This document shows positions 9,082 through 18,232 of a DNA stretch of 64,000 nucleotides, one piece after another. How positions within the stretch are numbered: the stretch's first letter is position 1; each line of letters begins with the position of its first letter. The notes beneath the pieces were generated by a model, which saw nothing but the letters and a program-made list of their open reading frames with translations, did not search any database and was not told the origin of the DNA. The stretch lies in assembly GCF_039544005.1 (NCBI RefSeq), contig NZ_BAABKV010000001.1, positions 7,068,001 to 7,132,000 of the forward strand, read 5' to 3'. The stretch comes from Kitasatospora paranensis. Lineage in GTDB: Bacteria > Actinomycetota > Actinomycetes > Streptomycetales > Streptomycetaceae. The position numbers were made by a program, and so were the translations under genes.

Positions 9082-10337
9082 CCGCCAACCAGACCGACGA
9101 CCTCGTCCTCGACCCGGTCGAGCGCGCCATCGCGGACATCGCCCTCGGCCGGGCCGTGATCGTGGTCGACGACGAGGACCGCGAGAACGAGGGCGACATC
9201 GTCTTCGCCGCCTCCGCCGCCACCCCCGAGCTGCTGGCCTTCACCATCCGGTACAGCTCCGGCGTGATCTGCGCCCCGATGACCGGCGACGAGCTCGACC
9301 GGCTCAAGCTGCCGCCGATGACGGTCGTCAACGAGGACCGCAAGGGCACCGCGTACAGCGTCTCGGTGGACGCCCGCGACGGTGTCGACACCGGGATCTC
9401 GGCCGCCGACCGGGCCCGGACGATCCGGCTGCTCGCCTCGCCGGGCACCGAGCCCGCCGACCTGACCCGGCCGGGCCACGTCTTCCCGCTGCGCGCCGCC
9501 GCCGGCGGCGTCCTGGTGCGGCCCGGCCACACCGAGGCCGCCGTCGACCTCTCCCGGCTCGCCGGCCTCGCCCCGGCCGGTGCGATCGCCGAGGTCGTCA
9601 ACGACGACGGCACCATGGCCCGGCTGCCCGAGCTGGTCGCCTTCGCCCGCGAGCACGGCCTCGCGATCATCTCCATCGAGGACCTGATCGCCTACCGCCG
9701 CCGCACCGAGCTGCACGTCGGCCGGGCCGCGGTCACCGCGCTGCCCACGGAGTACGGGGACTTCACCGCGGTCGGCTACAAGGGCACCATCGACGGCGTC
9801 GAGCACCTCGCGCTGATCGCCGGCGGCCTCGACGCGGACGGCCGCCTCCCCGAGGGCGAGGACGTCCTCGTCCGGCTCCACTCGGAGTGCCTCACCGGCG
9901 ACGTCCTCGGCTCGCTGCGCTGCGACTGCGGCCCGCAGCTGCAGGCCTCGCTGCGCCAGGTCGCCGAGGCCGGCCGCGGCGTCGTCCTCTACCTGCGCGG
10001 CCACGAGGGCCGCGGCATCGGCCTGGCCCACAAGCTGCGCGCCTACGAGCTCCAGGAGCAGGGCCGCGACACCGTGGACGCCAACCTGGACCTCGGCCTG
10101 CCCGCCGACGCCCGGGACTACTCGATCGGCGCCCAGATGCTCGCCGACCTCGGCGTGCGCTCGCTGACCCTGCTCAGCAACAACCCGCACAAGCAGGCGG
10201 CGCTCACCGAGCACGGCCTGAAGGTGAAGGGCCGGCTGCCGGTCGCCGTGCACGTCGGCGAGCACAACGAGCGCTACCTGCGCACCAAGCGGGACCGGAT
10301 GGGCCACGACCTGCCGTGGCTCGACGCCGACTCCTGA
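9078..10337 (+). CDS. ribBA: Bifunctional DHBP synthase / GTP cyclohydrolase II
   Basis: A 419-aa fusion. The N-terminal half is 3,4-dihydroxy-2-butanone-4-phosphate synthase, with the acidic metal loop DDEDRENEGD (about residues 30-40) and RPGHVFPLRA. The C-terminal half is GTP cyclohydrolase II, with the zinc-binding segment HSECLTGDVLGSLRCDCG and RGHEGRGIGL. It supplies both precursors of riboflavin, from ribulose 5-phosphate and GTP. ATG 9078 overlaps the ribM stop. No ribD/ribG deaminase-reductase is in this operon, so that step must be encoded elsewhere. Confidence 0.96.
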   Translation: MTANQTDDLVLDPVERAIADIALGRAVIVVDDEDRENEGDIVFAASAATPELLAFTIRYSSGVICAPMTGDELDRLKLPPMTVVNEDRKGTAYSVSVDARDGVDTGISAADRARTIRLLASPGTEPADLTRPGHVFPLRAAAGGVLVRPGHTEAAVDLSRLAGLAPAGAIAEVVNDDGTMARLPELVAFAREHGLAIISIEDLIAYRRRTELHVGRAAVTALPTEYGDFTAVGYKGTIDGVEHLALIAGGLDADGRLPEGEDVLVRLHSECLTGDVLGSLRCDCGPQLQASLRQVAEAGRGVVLYLRGHEGRGIGLAHKLRAYELQEQGRDTVDANLDLGLPADARDYSIGAQMLADLGVRSLTLLSNNPHKQAALTEHGLKVKGRLPVAVHVGEHNERYLRTKRDRMGHDLPWLDADS

Positions 10338-10389
10338 ACCACCCGCACCATCCGACCCACCCGACCCTGATCACAGAGGAAGTACGCAC

Positions 10390-10875
10390 GTGAGCGGCCA
10401 CGGAGCCCCCGAGCTGACCATCAAGAACTGCGCCGACCTGCGGGTCGCGGTGATCGCCGCGCAGTGGCACGTCCAGGTCATGGACGGCCTGCTGGACGGC
10501 GCCCACCGGGCGCTGAAGGAGCTCGGCATCGAGGAGCCGACCGTGCTGCGCGTGCCCGGCACCTTCGAGCTGCCGGTCGCCGCCAAGCACCTCGCCGAGC
10601 GCGGCTACGACGCCGTGGTCGCCCTCGGCGTGGTGATCCGCGGTGGCACGCCGCACTTCGACTACGTCTGCCAGGCCGCCACCTCGGGCCTCACCCAGGT
10701 CGCCGTCGACACCGGTGTCCCGGTCGGCTTCGGTGTGCTGACCTGCGACAACGAGCAGCAGGCGCTGGACCGCGCGGGCCTGCCGGACTCCGCCGAGGAC
10801 AAGGGCCACGAGGCGGTCACCGCCGCCGTCGCGACCGCCGTCGCGCTGCGCGGGGTCACCGAGCCCTGGCGGTAA
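10390..10875 (+). CDS. ribH: 6,7-dimethyl-8-ribityllumazine synthase
   Basis: A 161-aa lumazine synthase. Conserved pieces are VPGTFELPVAAK, ALGVVIRGGTPHFDYVC (His near residue 90 is the general acid) and GFGVLTCDNEQQALDRAG. It condenses the two products of RibBA/RibD into lumazine, and the family forms pentamers or 60-mer shells. Last gene of the rib operon, 52 nt after ribBA, with GAGGAAG before GTG 10390. Intact reading frame of normal length. Confidence 0.96.
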   Translation: MSGHGAPELTIKNCADLRVAVIAAQWHVQVMDGLLDGAHRALKELGIEEPTVLRVPGTFELPVAAKHLAERGYDAVVALGVVIRGGTPHFDYVCQAATSGLTQVAVDTGVPVGFGVLTCDNEQQALDRAGLPDSAEDKGHEAVTAAVATAVALRGVTEPWR

Positions 10876-10956
10876 CCGGCCGTCGGTCCATCCGACTGTC
10901 CACGGTCCGGAACCGTTTACCGTCGGTCAGCCCGCACCCCGTAAGGTGAGCTCATC

Positions 10957-11228
10957 ATGGCTTCGAAGACATTCGAGGAGCTCTTCGCCGAGCTCCAGCA
11001 GAAGGCCGCCAGCGGCGACCCTCGTCCTCCCGTACCGCGCAGCTCGTCCAGCAGGGCGTCCATGCGATCGGCAAGAAGGTCGTCGAGGAGGCCGCCGAGG
11101 TCTGGATGGCCGCCGAGTTCCAGTCGGACGAGCAGACGGCCGAGGAGATCTCGCAGCTGCTGTACCACCTTCAGGTGATGATGATCGCCCGCGGGCTGAC
11201 GCTCGACGACGTGTACGCCCACCTCTGA
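10957..11228 (+). CDS. hisE: Phosphoribosyl-ATP diphosphatase (one frame change)
   Basis: The N-terminus MASKTFEELFAELQQKAA and, in the next frame, the core HAIGKKVVEEAAEVWMAA and EEISQLLYHLQVMMIARGL are unmistakable HisE. This all-alpha NTP pyrophosphohydrolase performs the second step of histidine synthesis. The frames join if one C is added at 11019-11021, giving about 90 aa, a normal length. It lies 44 nt upstream of hisG, which carries out step one. As a biosynthetic gene in a conserved place, it is more likely a sequence error than a pseudogene. A TAAGGT box 9 nt upstream of ATG may be its -10. Confidence 0.88.
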
Positions 11229-11272
11229 CCGCCGTGCCAGCCATCCCTACCACAGCGAAGGACTCCCCTCCC

Positions 11273-12121
11273 ATGCTCCGCATCGCCGTTCCCAACAAGG
11301 GTTCTCTCTCGGGTCCCGCGGCGGAGATGCTGCATGAGGCCGGCTACCGCCAGCGCAAGGACCCCAAGGAACTCGTGCTGGTCGACCCGGAGAACCAGGT
11401 CGAGTTCTTCTTCCTCCGCCCGCGCGACATCGCCGTCTACGTCGGCTCCGGCCGGCTCGACGTCGGGATCACCGGCCGCGACCTGCTGCTGGACTCCGGC
11501 GCGGACGCCGAGGAGGTGCTGGCGCTCGGCTTCGGCGGCTCCACCTTCCGCTTCGCCCGCCCGGTCGGCGTCGCCGTCGAGGACGTGCAGGGCCTGGAGG
11601 GCCTGCGGATCGCCACCTCCTACACCGGGCTGGTGGAGCAGCACCTCGCGGAGCAGGGCGTGAAGGCCACCGTCACCAAGCTGGACGGCGCGGTCGAGAC
11701 CGCGGTGCAGCTCGGGGTCGCCGACGTCATCGCCGACGTGGTGGAGACCGGCACCAGCCTGCGCAACGCCGGTCTGGAGGTGTTCGGCGAGCCGATCCTG
11801 GTCTCCGACTCGGTGGTCATCCGGCCCAAGGGCGCCGGCGACGACGCCCGGGTGGAGCAGTTCCTGCGACGCCTGCAGGGTGTCCTGGTGGCCCGCCGCT
11901 ACGTGCTGATGGACTACGACATCCGGGCCGAGCGGGTCGGCGACGCCGTCGCGCTCACCCCCGGCCTGGAGTCGCCGACCGTCTCGCCGCTGCACACCGA
12001 GGGCTGGGTGGCCGTCCGCGCCATGGTGCTCCGCAAGGAGGCCCAGCGGATCATGGACGACCTGTGGGCCATCGGCGCCCGGGCCATCCTCGTCACCAAC
12101 ATCCACGCCTGCCGTCTCTGA
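11273..12121 (+). CDS. hisG: ATP phosphoribosyltransferase (long form)
   Basis: A 282-aa HisG with the start MLRIAVPNKGSLSGPAAEML, the central DVGITGRDLLLDSGAD, and the phosphoribosyl-binding segment DVIADVVETGTSLRNAGL. The C-terminal about 75 residues (PTVSPLHTEGWVAVRAMV) are the ACT-like regulatory domain of the long, homohexameric form, which is feedback-inhibited by histidine and needs no HisZ. It catalyses the committing step of histidine synthesis. It follows hisE closely and the two should be cotranscribed. Confidence 0.97.
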   Translation: MLRIAVPNKGSLSGPAAEMLHEAGYRQRKDPKELVLVDPENQVEFFFLRPRDIAVYVGSGRLDVGITGRDLLLDSGADAEEVLALGFGGSTFRFARPVGVAVEDVQGLEGLRIATSYTGLVEQHLAEQGVKATVTKLDGAVETAVQLGVADVIADVVETGTSLRNAGLEVFGEPILVSDSVVIRPKGAGDDARVEQFLRRLQGVLVARRYVLMDYDIRAERVGDAVALTPGLESPTVSPLHTEGWVAVRAMVLRKEAQRIMDDLWAIGARAILVTNIHACRL

Positions 12122-12130
12122 CCGATCTCC

Positions 12131-12156
12131 GGGCGGGGGCCCACCGGCCCCCGCCC
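12131..12156 (+). terminator. Strong hairpin after hisG
   Basis: GGGCGGGGGCC (12131-12141) pairs perfectly with GGCCCCCGCCC (12146-12156) across a CACC loop, 10 nt after the hisG stop. There is no U-tract, as is common for actinobacterial terminators. It ends only 20 nt before the next gene, so it may attenuate rather than stop transcription. Confidence 0.6.
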
Positions 12157-12176
12157 GCTCCACTGGAGCCACCGCG

Positions 12177-12620
12177 TTGTCCACCCCTGCCCCGCTGCCG
12201 GTGACCTGGTCCCCGCGCCGCAACCGCTACGTCCTGCTGCCGCTCTGCGCCGTGCTCGTGGTCGTCTTCACCGTGGTCGCCTTCGCGATGCCGGCCAACT
12301 GGCAGGCCAACGACCGGGTCGCCATGGTCTGCTGCGGCCTGCTGTTCGCCGCCGTCGGCCTGATGCTGGCCCGGCCCCGGGTGAGCGCCGACGACCAGGG
12401 CGTCACGGTGGTCAACTTCGTCCGCACCCGCCGGCTCGCCTGGGCCGAGATCCTCCGGGTCAACCTGCGCGCCGGCGACCCCTGGGTGGTCCTCGACCTC
12501 GCCGACGGCACCTCGCTCGCCGCGGTCGGCATCCAGCCCGCGGCCGGCCGGGAGCAGGCGATCAGCGCCGCCCGGTCGCTGCGCGACCTGGTCGACGACC
12601 GCGGTACGGCGCGGCGCTGA
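12177..12620 (+). CDS. PH domain-containing membrane protein
   Basis: A 147-aa protein with two adjacent membrane segments (YVLLPLCAVLVVVFTVVAFA and VAMVCCGLLFAAVGLMLA), then a bacterial PH-like domain: VSADDQGVTVVNFVRTRRL, AEILRVNLRAGDPWVVLDL and GREQAISAARSLRDLV. Proteins like this commonly follow hisG in streptomycetes; their function is not established. The TTG start at 12177 is preceded by CTGGAG. The C-terminal domain should face the cytoplasm. Confidence 0.75.
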   Translation: MSTPAPLPVTWSPRRNRYVLLPLCAVLVVVFTVVAFAMPANWQANDRVAMVCCGLLFAAVGLMLARPRVSADDQGVTVVNFVRTRRLAWAEILRVNLRAGDPWVVLDLADGTSLAAVGIQPAAGREQAISAARSLRDLVDDRGTARR

Positions 12621-12795
12621 GGCGTCCGGGGCCGGGATCCCTACACTCGTTCGGTATCGTCTACGCTGGTAAAGCCGGGGCAAAGGACCGGCGCCGCCAC
12701 GATCCGACCTGAGGAGTGCTCTCCCCGTCCATGGACGATCCGTCCGGTAGTACCCGCGCCGCCTCGCTTCCCGCCCGCGGAAGGCAGGCGGCACT
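12621..12795 (+). promoter_or_regulatory. Promoter and long leader upstream of the CNNM/CBS pair
   Basis: Two -10-like boxes, TACACT (12642-12647) and TACGCT (12662-12667), precede about 120-140 nt of untranslated leader before GTG 12796. The leader contains a 12-bp palindrome CGTCCATGGACG and other short inverted segments. I do not recognise a known riboswitch class here, though the downstream genes belong to a family linked to Mg2+/ion transport. Confidence 0.35.
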
Positions 12796-14136
12796 GTGAT
12801 CACCGCCTGGCTGCTGCTCGCCGCCGCACTGCTGCTCATCCTCGCCAACGGCCTCTTCGTCGCCGCCGAGTTCTCCTTCGTCACCGTGGAGCGCGGCAGT
12901 GTCGAGCGCGCCGCCCGCGCCGGCGACCGGCGCGCGGGCAAGCTCGCCGAAGCGCTGCGGCACCTCTCCTTCCAGCTCTCCGGCGCCCAACTCGGCATCA
13001 CCGTCACCTCGCTGGTCGTCGGCATGCTCGCCGAGCCCGCCCTCTCCGTCCTGCTCTCCCCGGTGTTCACCGCGGTCGGCCTGTCCGAGTCGGCGGCCCG
13101 CGGCACCGCGGTGATCGTCGGCCTGGTCGGCGCCACCGTGCTGCAGATGGTCATCGGCGAGCTCGTCCCGAAGAACTGGGCGATCTCGCGGCCGCTCCAG
13201 GTCGCGTACGCCGTCGCCGCCCCGCAGCGCGCCTTCTCGGCCGCCTGCCGTCCGCTGATCAGCTTCCTGAACGGCTCGGCCGACCGGGTGGTCCGGGCGC
13301 TCGGCATCGAACCGCAGGAGGAGCTCGGGCACGCCCGCAGCCCTGCCGAACTCGTCGCCCTCGCCCGCCACTCGGCCCGGGCGGGCGCCATAGACCAGCA
13401 GTCCGCGACGCTGTTCGTGCGGACCTTCGGCCTCGGCGAGCTCACCGCCGAGAGCGTGATGACCCCGCGCGTCGACGTGGTGGCCCTCCACCACGACGCC
13501 ACCGCCGCCGACGTGCTCAACCTGGCCCGGGCCACCGGCCTGTCCCGCTTCCCGGTGTACGTGCACAACCTCGACGAGGTCACCGGCACCGTCACGCTGA
13601 AGGACGCCCTCGGCGTCCCGGACGCGCGCCGCGGCCACACCCGGGTCGCCCACCTGGCGGTCGCACCGCTCCTCGTCCCGGAGACCCTGCCGGCCGAACT
13701 CCTGCTGGAGCGGCTGCGCCGCCAGCAGCCGATGGCCATCGTCGTCGACGAGTACGGCGGCACCGCCGGCGTGGTCACCGTCGAGGACATCGTGGAGGAG
13801 ATCGTCGGCGAGGTGCAGGACGAGCACGACCCGGCCGATCTCCCCGATCTGCGCCCGATGCCCTCCGAGGACGGCCTGCCGGTCTGGGACGCCGACGGCC
13901 TCACCCGGATCGGCCAGCTGGAGGTGATCGGCCTCCAGGCCCCCGAGGGGCCCTACGAGACGCTCGGCGGGCTGCTCGCCGACCTGCTCGGCAAGCTGCC
14001 CGCCGTCGGCGAGCAGGCCGAACTTCCCGGCTGGCGCTTCACCGTGCTCGCCGTCGACCGCCACCGCACCGGCCGGGTCCGTATCCAGCGGATCGACCCC
14101 GACCTGGCCGGCGACTCCGAGGAGAAGCACCGATGA
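12796..14136 (+). CDS. CNNM/CorC-type transporter protein (DUF21-CBS-CorC_HlyC)
   Basis: A 446-aa protein. The N-terminal DUF21/CNNM membrane domain has about four helices (VAAEFSFVTVERGSVERAAR marks its first loop, and MVIGELVPKNWAI is the conserved helix). A CBS pair follows, containing VMTPRVDVVALHHDAT and SRFPVYVHNLDEVTG, then PMAIVVDEYGGTAGVVTVED and the CorC_HlyC domain. The family, once called hemolysin-like, is now linked to Mg2+ (or other cation) export. Start GTG 12796. Its stop overlaps the ATG of a paralogue (ATGA), so the two are coupled and may form a heterodimer. Confidence 0.9.
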   Translation: MITAWLLLAAALLLILANGLFVAAEFSFVTVERGSVERAARAGDRRAGKLAEALRHLSFQLSGAQLGITVTSLVVGMLAEPALSVLLSPVFTAVGLSESAARGTAVIVGLVGATVLQMVIGELVPKNWAISRPLQVAYAVAAPQRAFSAACRPLISFLNGSADRVVRALGIEPQEELGHARSPAELVALARHSARAGAIDQQSATLFVRTFGLGELTAESVMTPRVDVVALHHDATAADVLNLARATGLSRFPVYVHNLDEVTGTVTLKDALGVPDARRGHTRVAHLAVAPLLVPETLPAELLLERLRRQQPMAIVVDEYGGTAGVVTVEDIVEEIVGEVQDEHDPADLPDLRPMPSEDGLPVWDADGLTRIGQLEVIGLQAPEGPYETLGGLLADLLGKLPAVGEQAELPGWRFTVLAVDRHRTGRVRIQRIDPDLAGDSEEKHR

Positions 14137-15172
14137 CCGCGCTCCAGCTGACCGCTGCGGTGCTGCTGCTGCTCGGGAACGGCTTCTTCGTCGGCGCCGA
14201 GTTCGCCGTCATCTCGGTGCGCCGCAGCCAGATCGAGCCGCTCGCCGAGGCCGGCAACCGGCGGGCCCGCACGGTGCTGCACGCCCTGTCGAACGTCTCG
14301 GCGATGCTCGCCGCCGCACAGCTCGGCATCACCGTCTGCTCGCTGCTGCTCGGCGCGCTCGCCGAACCGACCATCGCCCACCTGCTGCACGGGCCGCTGC
14401 ACGCGATCGGGGTGCCCACCTCGCTGATGCACCTGCTCAGCTACGTCATCGCGCTGACCCTGGTGGTCTTCCTGCACATGGTGATCGGCGAGATGGTGCC
14501 CAAGAACATCGCGCTGGCCGGCCCGGAGCGGGCGGCGCTCTGGCTCGGCCCGCCGCTCGACACCCTCGCCCGGCTGCTGACCCCGGTGATCCGCTTCCTG
14601 AACGCCTTCGCCAACGGCCTCCTGCACCTCCTGCGGGTCGAGACCAAGGACGAGGTCGAGTCGGTCTACAACAGCCAGCAGCTGCTGCTCCTGCTCGCCG
14701 ACTCCCGCGACGCCGGACTGCTCGACGAGCGCCGCCAGGAACGCCTGGAGGACGCCCTCGAACTCGGCGAGCGCCCGGTCAGCGAGGTGCTGCTCACCCC
14801 GACCAGCTGGTCACCGTCCCCACCGGTGTGACCGCCCGGGAGATCGAGACCCTCGCCGTCCGCACCGGCTACTCGCGCTTCCCGGTGGCCGGCCCGGACG
14901 GCACGGTGACGGCCTACCTGCACCTCAAGGACATCCTCGACGTGGAGCACCCGGACGCGCCGATGCCGGAGCGGCTGCGCCGCCCGGTCACCGTGCTGCG
15001 GGCCAGCCTGCCGCTGGACGACGCGCTCGGCACCATGCGCCGCGCCGCCGCCCACATGGCCGCCGTGGTGGACCAGGACGGCCACCAGCTGGGCGTGGTG
15101 ACCCTGGAGGACGTCCTGGAGGAGCTGGTGGGCGAGGTCCACGACCCGGACCACCGCGAGGCCGCGCACTGA
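14133..15172 (+). CDS. CNNM/CBS membrane protein, second paralogue (one frame change)
   Basis: Paralogue of the preceding gene: NGFFVGAEFAVISVRRSQIE starts the DUF21 domain and MVIGEMVPKNIALAGPERAA is the conserved helix. The CBS region (TGYSRFPVAGPDGTVTAYLH, then AAVVDQDGHQLGVVTLEDVL) is in another frame. Adding one C at 14797-14800 joins them as LLTPDQLVTVPTGV and gives 346 aa. This version lacks the long C-terminal CorC_HlyC domain of its neighbour and ends shortly after CBS. The same coupled pair is common in streptomycetes, which argues for a sequence error. Confidence 0.85.
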
Positions 15173-15208
15173 CACCGGCGCCCCGTCCGGCCGCCGCCGG
15201 CCGGGGCG

Positions 15209-15885
15209 TCACTCCTCGACCGGCACGCCGCCGGTCGCGGCGAACACCGCGCCGGCGCCGAGCTCCGTCGCCGCGGCGACCAGCAGCGGCACGGTGAGCC
15301 CGGCGTCCAGCAGCAGCGCGCCGACGGCGGCGCCGAACAGCATCGCCACGGCCGCCGCCAGGGCCGCCCGCGGGCGTCCAGCGCGGCGTGCACCCGGAGC
15401 AGGCCGGTCAGGCCGCGGGTGACCACGGTGGTGGGCAGGCCCGGTGCGGCGATCCGCAGCGTGGTCGCGTTGCGCCAGCCCATCGCGGCGGACAGGACGG
15501 AGATGACCGCCAGATCCCGGCCGGACGGCGAGGACGCCTGGCGGTCCAACCCGAGCGCGGCCAGCGCGGCGGCCACCAGCAGCACACCCACCCCGGTCAC
15601 CGCGATCGGGGCCCACCGGGCGCCGCGTCGGCGCACCAGCCACAGGTTCGTCCAGTGCCCGCCGAACGCGCCCACCGCGAACGCGAGCAGGGCGATCCCC
15701 GAGCCGATGATCGACAGGTCCTCACCGGCCAGCCCGAAGCCCAGGAAGAGCACGTTGCCGGTCATCACGGCGGTGAACACCTTGCCGAGCCCGAGGAAGC
15801 TCACCGCCTCGACGACGCCGGTGACGACGGTGAGCAGCAGCAGTGCCGCGGTCTGCGGGTCGGGCCGGTGCAGGGTGGGGGTCAC
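15209..15885 (-). CDS. DUF1275 (YoaK) membrane protein (one frame change)
   Basis: The N-terminal frame reads LLLLTVVTGVVEAVSFLGLG, then VFTAVMTGNVLFLGFGLAG and MGWRNATTLRIAAPGLPTTV, the signature of DUF1275/YoaK membrane proteins. The C-terminal helices (AVAMLFGAAVGALLLDAG) are in another frame. One missing base in the GGG at 15372-15374 explains this. About 225 aa and six membrane segments result. The family function is unknown. Start is probably GTG 15885; the ribosome site is weak. Confidence 0.85.
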
Positions 15886-15959
15886 GCTCGTTGATACCAG
15901 CCGGGCCCCGGCGGCCAGCCCGCGCCTGGCGGCAGCCGCCCGGCCGTCACCGGAACGGC

Positions 15960-17996
15960 TCAGCCGGCGCGGCCGTCGATCAGCTCGCCGTAGGCCTGGA
16001 GCAGGTCGGGCAGCCGCAGGGTGGCGAGGTCCTCCCGGCTGGGCAGCTCGGCCTGGGCGGAGAGCCGCAGGTCGCGGTAGGCGCAGGACTTCTCGTACAG
16101 GGTGCGGATGAACCGGCCGTTGCCGAGCTCGTCTATCCATCCCTCGGTGACGACGTGCCCGCAGATCGAGGAGAGTTCCTCGGCGGCGTCGGTGTCCCAC
16201 CCGTCGCCGCCGGTGAGGGCGAGGCTGCGGCCGATCTCGGTGAGCTCCGCGGGCCGGTAGCTGGGGAAGTCGACCCGGGTGGTGAAGCGGGAGTTGAGGC
16301 CCGGGTTGGCGGACAGCAGCCGGTTCATGCCCTCCGGGTAGCCGGCCAGGATGACCACCAGCCGGTCGCGGTTGTCCTCGGCGCGCTTCAGCAGTACCTG
16401 GAGCGCCTCGTCGCCGTAGGCGTCGCCCTTGCTGTAACCGGAGTTGGAGAGGCTGTACGCCTCGTCGATGAAGAGCACGCCGTCCAGGGCGGAGTCGATC
16501 AGCTCGTTCGCCTTGACCGCGGTCTGTCCGAGGAACTCGCCGACCAGGTCGGCCCGTTGGGCCTCGACCAGGTGGTCGCCGGAGAGCAGTCCGAGGGCGT
16601 GGAAGACCTGGCCGAGGATCCGGGCGACGGTGGTCTTGCCGGTGCCCGACGGGCCGGAGAAGACGAAGTGCCGCTTCGGCGGCTGGACGGGCAGCCCGCG
16701 CTCGGCCCGCAGCCGCGACATCCGCAGCTGCGCGGAGAGTGCTCTGACCTGGCGCTTGACCGGGTCGAGGCCGACCATCCGGGAGAGTTCCGCGAGGGCG
16801 GCCTCGAGTTCCTGCTGGCGGCCGGGCCCGATCGGTAGGGCCGTGGCCGGCCCGGCGGTCGGGGCGCCGTCGGCGGTACGCGGGGGAGCGGCGGTCAGGC
16901 CGTCGGCGGTGCCGGAGCGTTCGGCGACGGGTTCGCCGTACGGCCCGGCCGGCGCCTCGGCCGGCAGGCCGACCGGAGCGGCCGGGCCGCCGGCGGTGGG
17001 CAGCGCGGGCAGGTCCGGCAGGTCGGGCTGGTCCCCGTCCTCGGCGTACTCGCCGAAGGAGCCGAAGTCGGCCGCCTCGGGCAGGTCGGCGGCGGCGCCG
17101 GGCAGGGCCGCGGGCCCGGCGGTCTCCCACTCGGGTTCGGGCTCGGGGAGGACGGTGACGGTGTCCGCACCGTCCAGCAGGCCGTCCAGGGCGCCGTCCT
17201 CGGCCGTGATCGCGGCGAGCCGGGTGGCGGTGTCCATGAACGCCGGGTCGGCCCGGTGCACCGACCGGTAGAGCGGGAGCGCGGCGGCGCTGCGCCCGGC
17301 GCCCTCGTAGGCCCGGGCCAGCCAGTAGCGGAGTTCCTTGCGCTGCGGCTGCTCCGAGCGGCAGCGGGCCAGCGAGGCCGCGAGCGGTGCCTGGGCCTGG
17401 GCGCACATGTCGAGCCGGACTCTGGCCATGCCGCCGAAGAGCCCGGCCTCGATGCCGAGCACCGGGTCGTCGAGGAGCCGGTCGGTGTCGCGGATCAGCT
17501 GCTCCCAGTCCTTCACCAGGTAGGAGCGGCAGGCGTGCAGGAAGCGGACGGACGAGTCCTCGGCGGCGGGCGGGCAGTCCGCGAGGGCGCGGTCGAGTTC
17601 GGCGAGGTGGCGGCCGTCCAGCCAGTGCGAGGCGTGGGCGAGGGCGAGGTCGCGCTCGTCCTCCAGCACGGGCTGCACCCACCAGCCCAGCCAGTACCAG
17701 GAACTGAGCGGGCGCCGGTGGCGCGTGCGCTGCTCGCCGAAGCGGGCGCGGTGGCGGTGCATCGCGAGCAGGGCGCCGGCGGTGTCGCAGCGCAGGGCGT
17801 GCAGTCCGAGCCAGGCGTCGGCCATGCCGGGGTCGAGCCGGACGGCGGCCCGGAACTCCTCCTCCGCACGGGAGTAGGAACCCGCCGCGTAGGCGTCCAT
17901 GCCGCGCAGCCATGCGCGGTCGGCCTGCCTGTGCGGCCCAGTGCCGCGGGAACCGTTACCGCTGTCCACCCTCACCCCACGCCCCCCGCCGTGCAT
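15960..17996 (-). CDS. TPR-AAA+ ATPase, CbxX/CfqX family
   Basis: About 678 aa. Residues 30-300 are helical TPR-like repeats (GSYSRAEEEFRAAVRLDPGM). A Pro/Ala/Gly-rich acidic linker (about 310-420) follows, then a CbxX/CfqX AAA+ domain. Walker A is GPSGTGKTTVARILG, Walker B is DGVLFIDEAYSL, sensor and Arg-finger region NPGLNSRFTTRVDFPSY. EccA of type VII secretion and the Rubisco activase CbbX share this AAA type, but no esx genes are nearby. It is therefore a cytoplasmic remodelling ATPase of unknown client. ATG 17996 is used; a GTG 30 nt downstream is equally plausible. Confidence 0.85.
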   Translation of the reverse strand: MHGGGRGVRVDSGNGSRGTGPHRQADRAWLRGMDAYAAGSYSRAEEEFRAAVRLDPGMADAWLGLHALRCDTAGALLAMHRHRARFGEQRTRHRRPLSSWYWLGWWVQPVLEDERDLALAHASHWLDGRHLAELDRALADCPPAAEDSSVRFLHACRSYLVKDWEQLIRDTDRLLDDPVLGIEAGLFGGMARVRLDMCAQAQAPLAASLARCRSEQPQRKELRYWLARAYEGAGRSAAALPLYRSVHRADPAFMDTATRLAAITAEDGALDGLLDGADTVTVLPEPEPEWETAGPAALPGAAADLPEAADFGSFGEYAEDGDQPDLPDLPALPTAGGPAAPVGLPAEAPAGPYGEPVAERSGTADGLTAAPPRTADGAPTAGPATALPIGPGRQQELEAALAELSRMVGLDPVKRQVRALSAQLRMSRLRAERGLPVQPPKRHFVFSGPSGTGKTTVARILGQVFHALGLLSGDHLVEAQRADLVGEFLGQTAVKANELIDSALDGVLFIDEAYSLSNSGYSKGDAYGDEALQVLLKRAEDNRDRLVVILAGYPEGMNRLLSANPGLNSRFTTRVDFPSYRPAELTEIGRSLALTGGDGWDTDAAEELSSICGHVVTEGWIDELGNGRFIRTLYEKSCAYRDLRLSAQAELPSREDLATLRLPDLLQAYGELIDGRAG

Positions 17997-18182
17997 CGAG
18001 GCCCGGCCGGCCGACGGATCGCCGGACGGACCGTCCGTCAGTTCGCGCAGCCCCCGGGCGCTTCCGCGCCTACCAGGAATCGTACCGGGGCCGGGCTGAT
18101 CCGGAAGGGTGCCGCGCCGGGCCAAATATCCGTACCCGAGGGGCCGTTGGGCGCAAACCGGAGTGGCGGGCGGAAAGGGGAC

Positions 18183-18220
18183 GGCATCTCCGGCTCACGG
18201 GGGAACAAGCCGGAGATGCC
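18183..18220. terminator. 13-bp stem hairpin between kinase and TPR-AAA genes
   Basis: GGCATCTCCGGCT (18183-18195) pairs perfectly with AGCCGGAGATGCC (18208-18220) over a 12-nt loop. On the minus strand it lies downstream of the kinase stop and is followed by GTCCCCTTT, so it may terminate that transcript. Confidence 0.5.
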
Positions 18221-18232
18221 GCGTCTGTAGTT

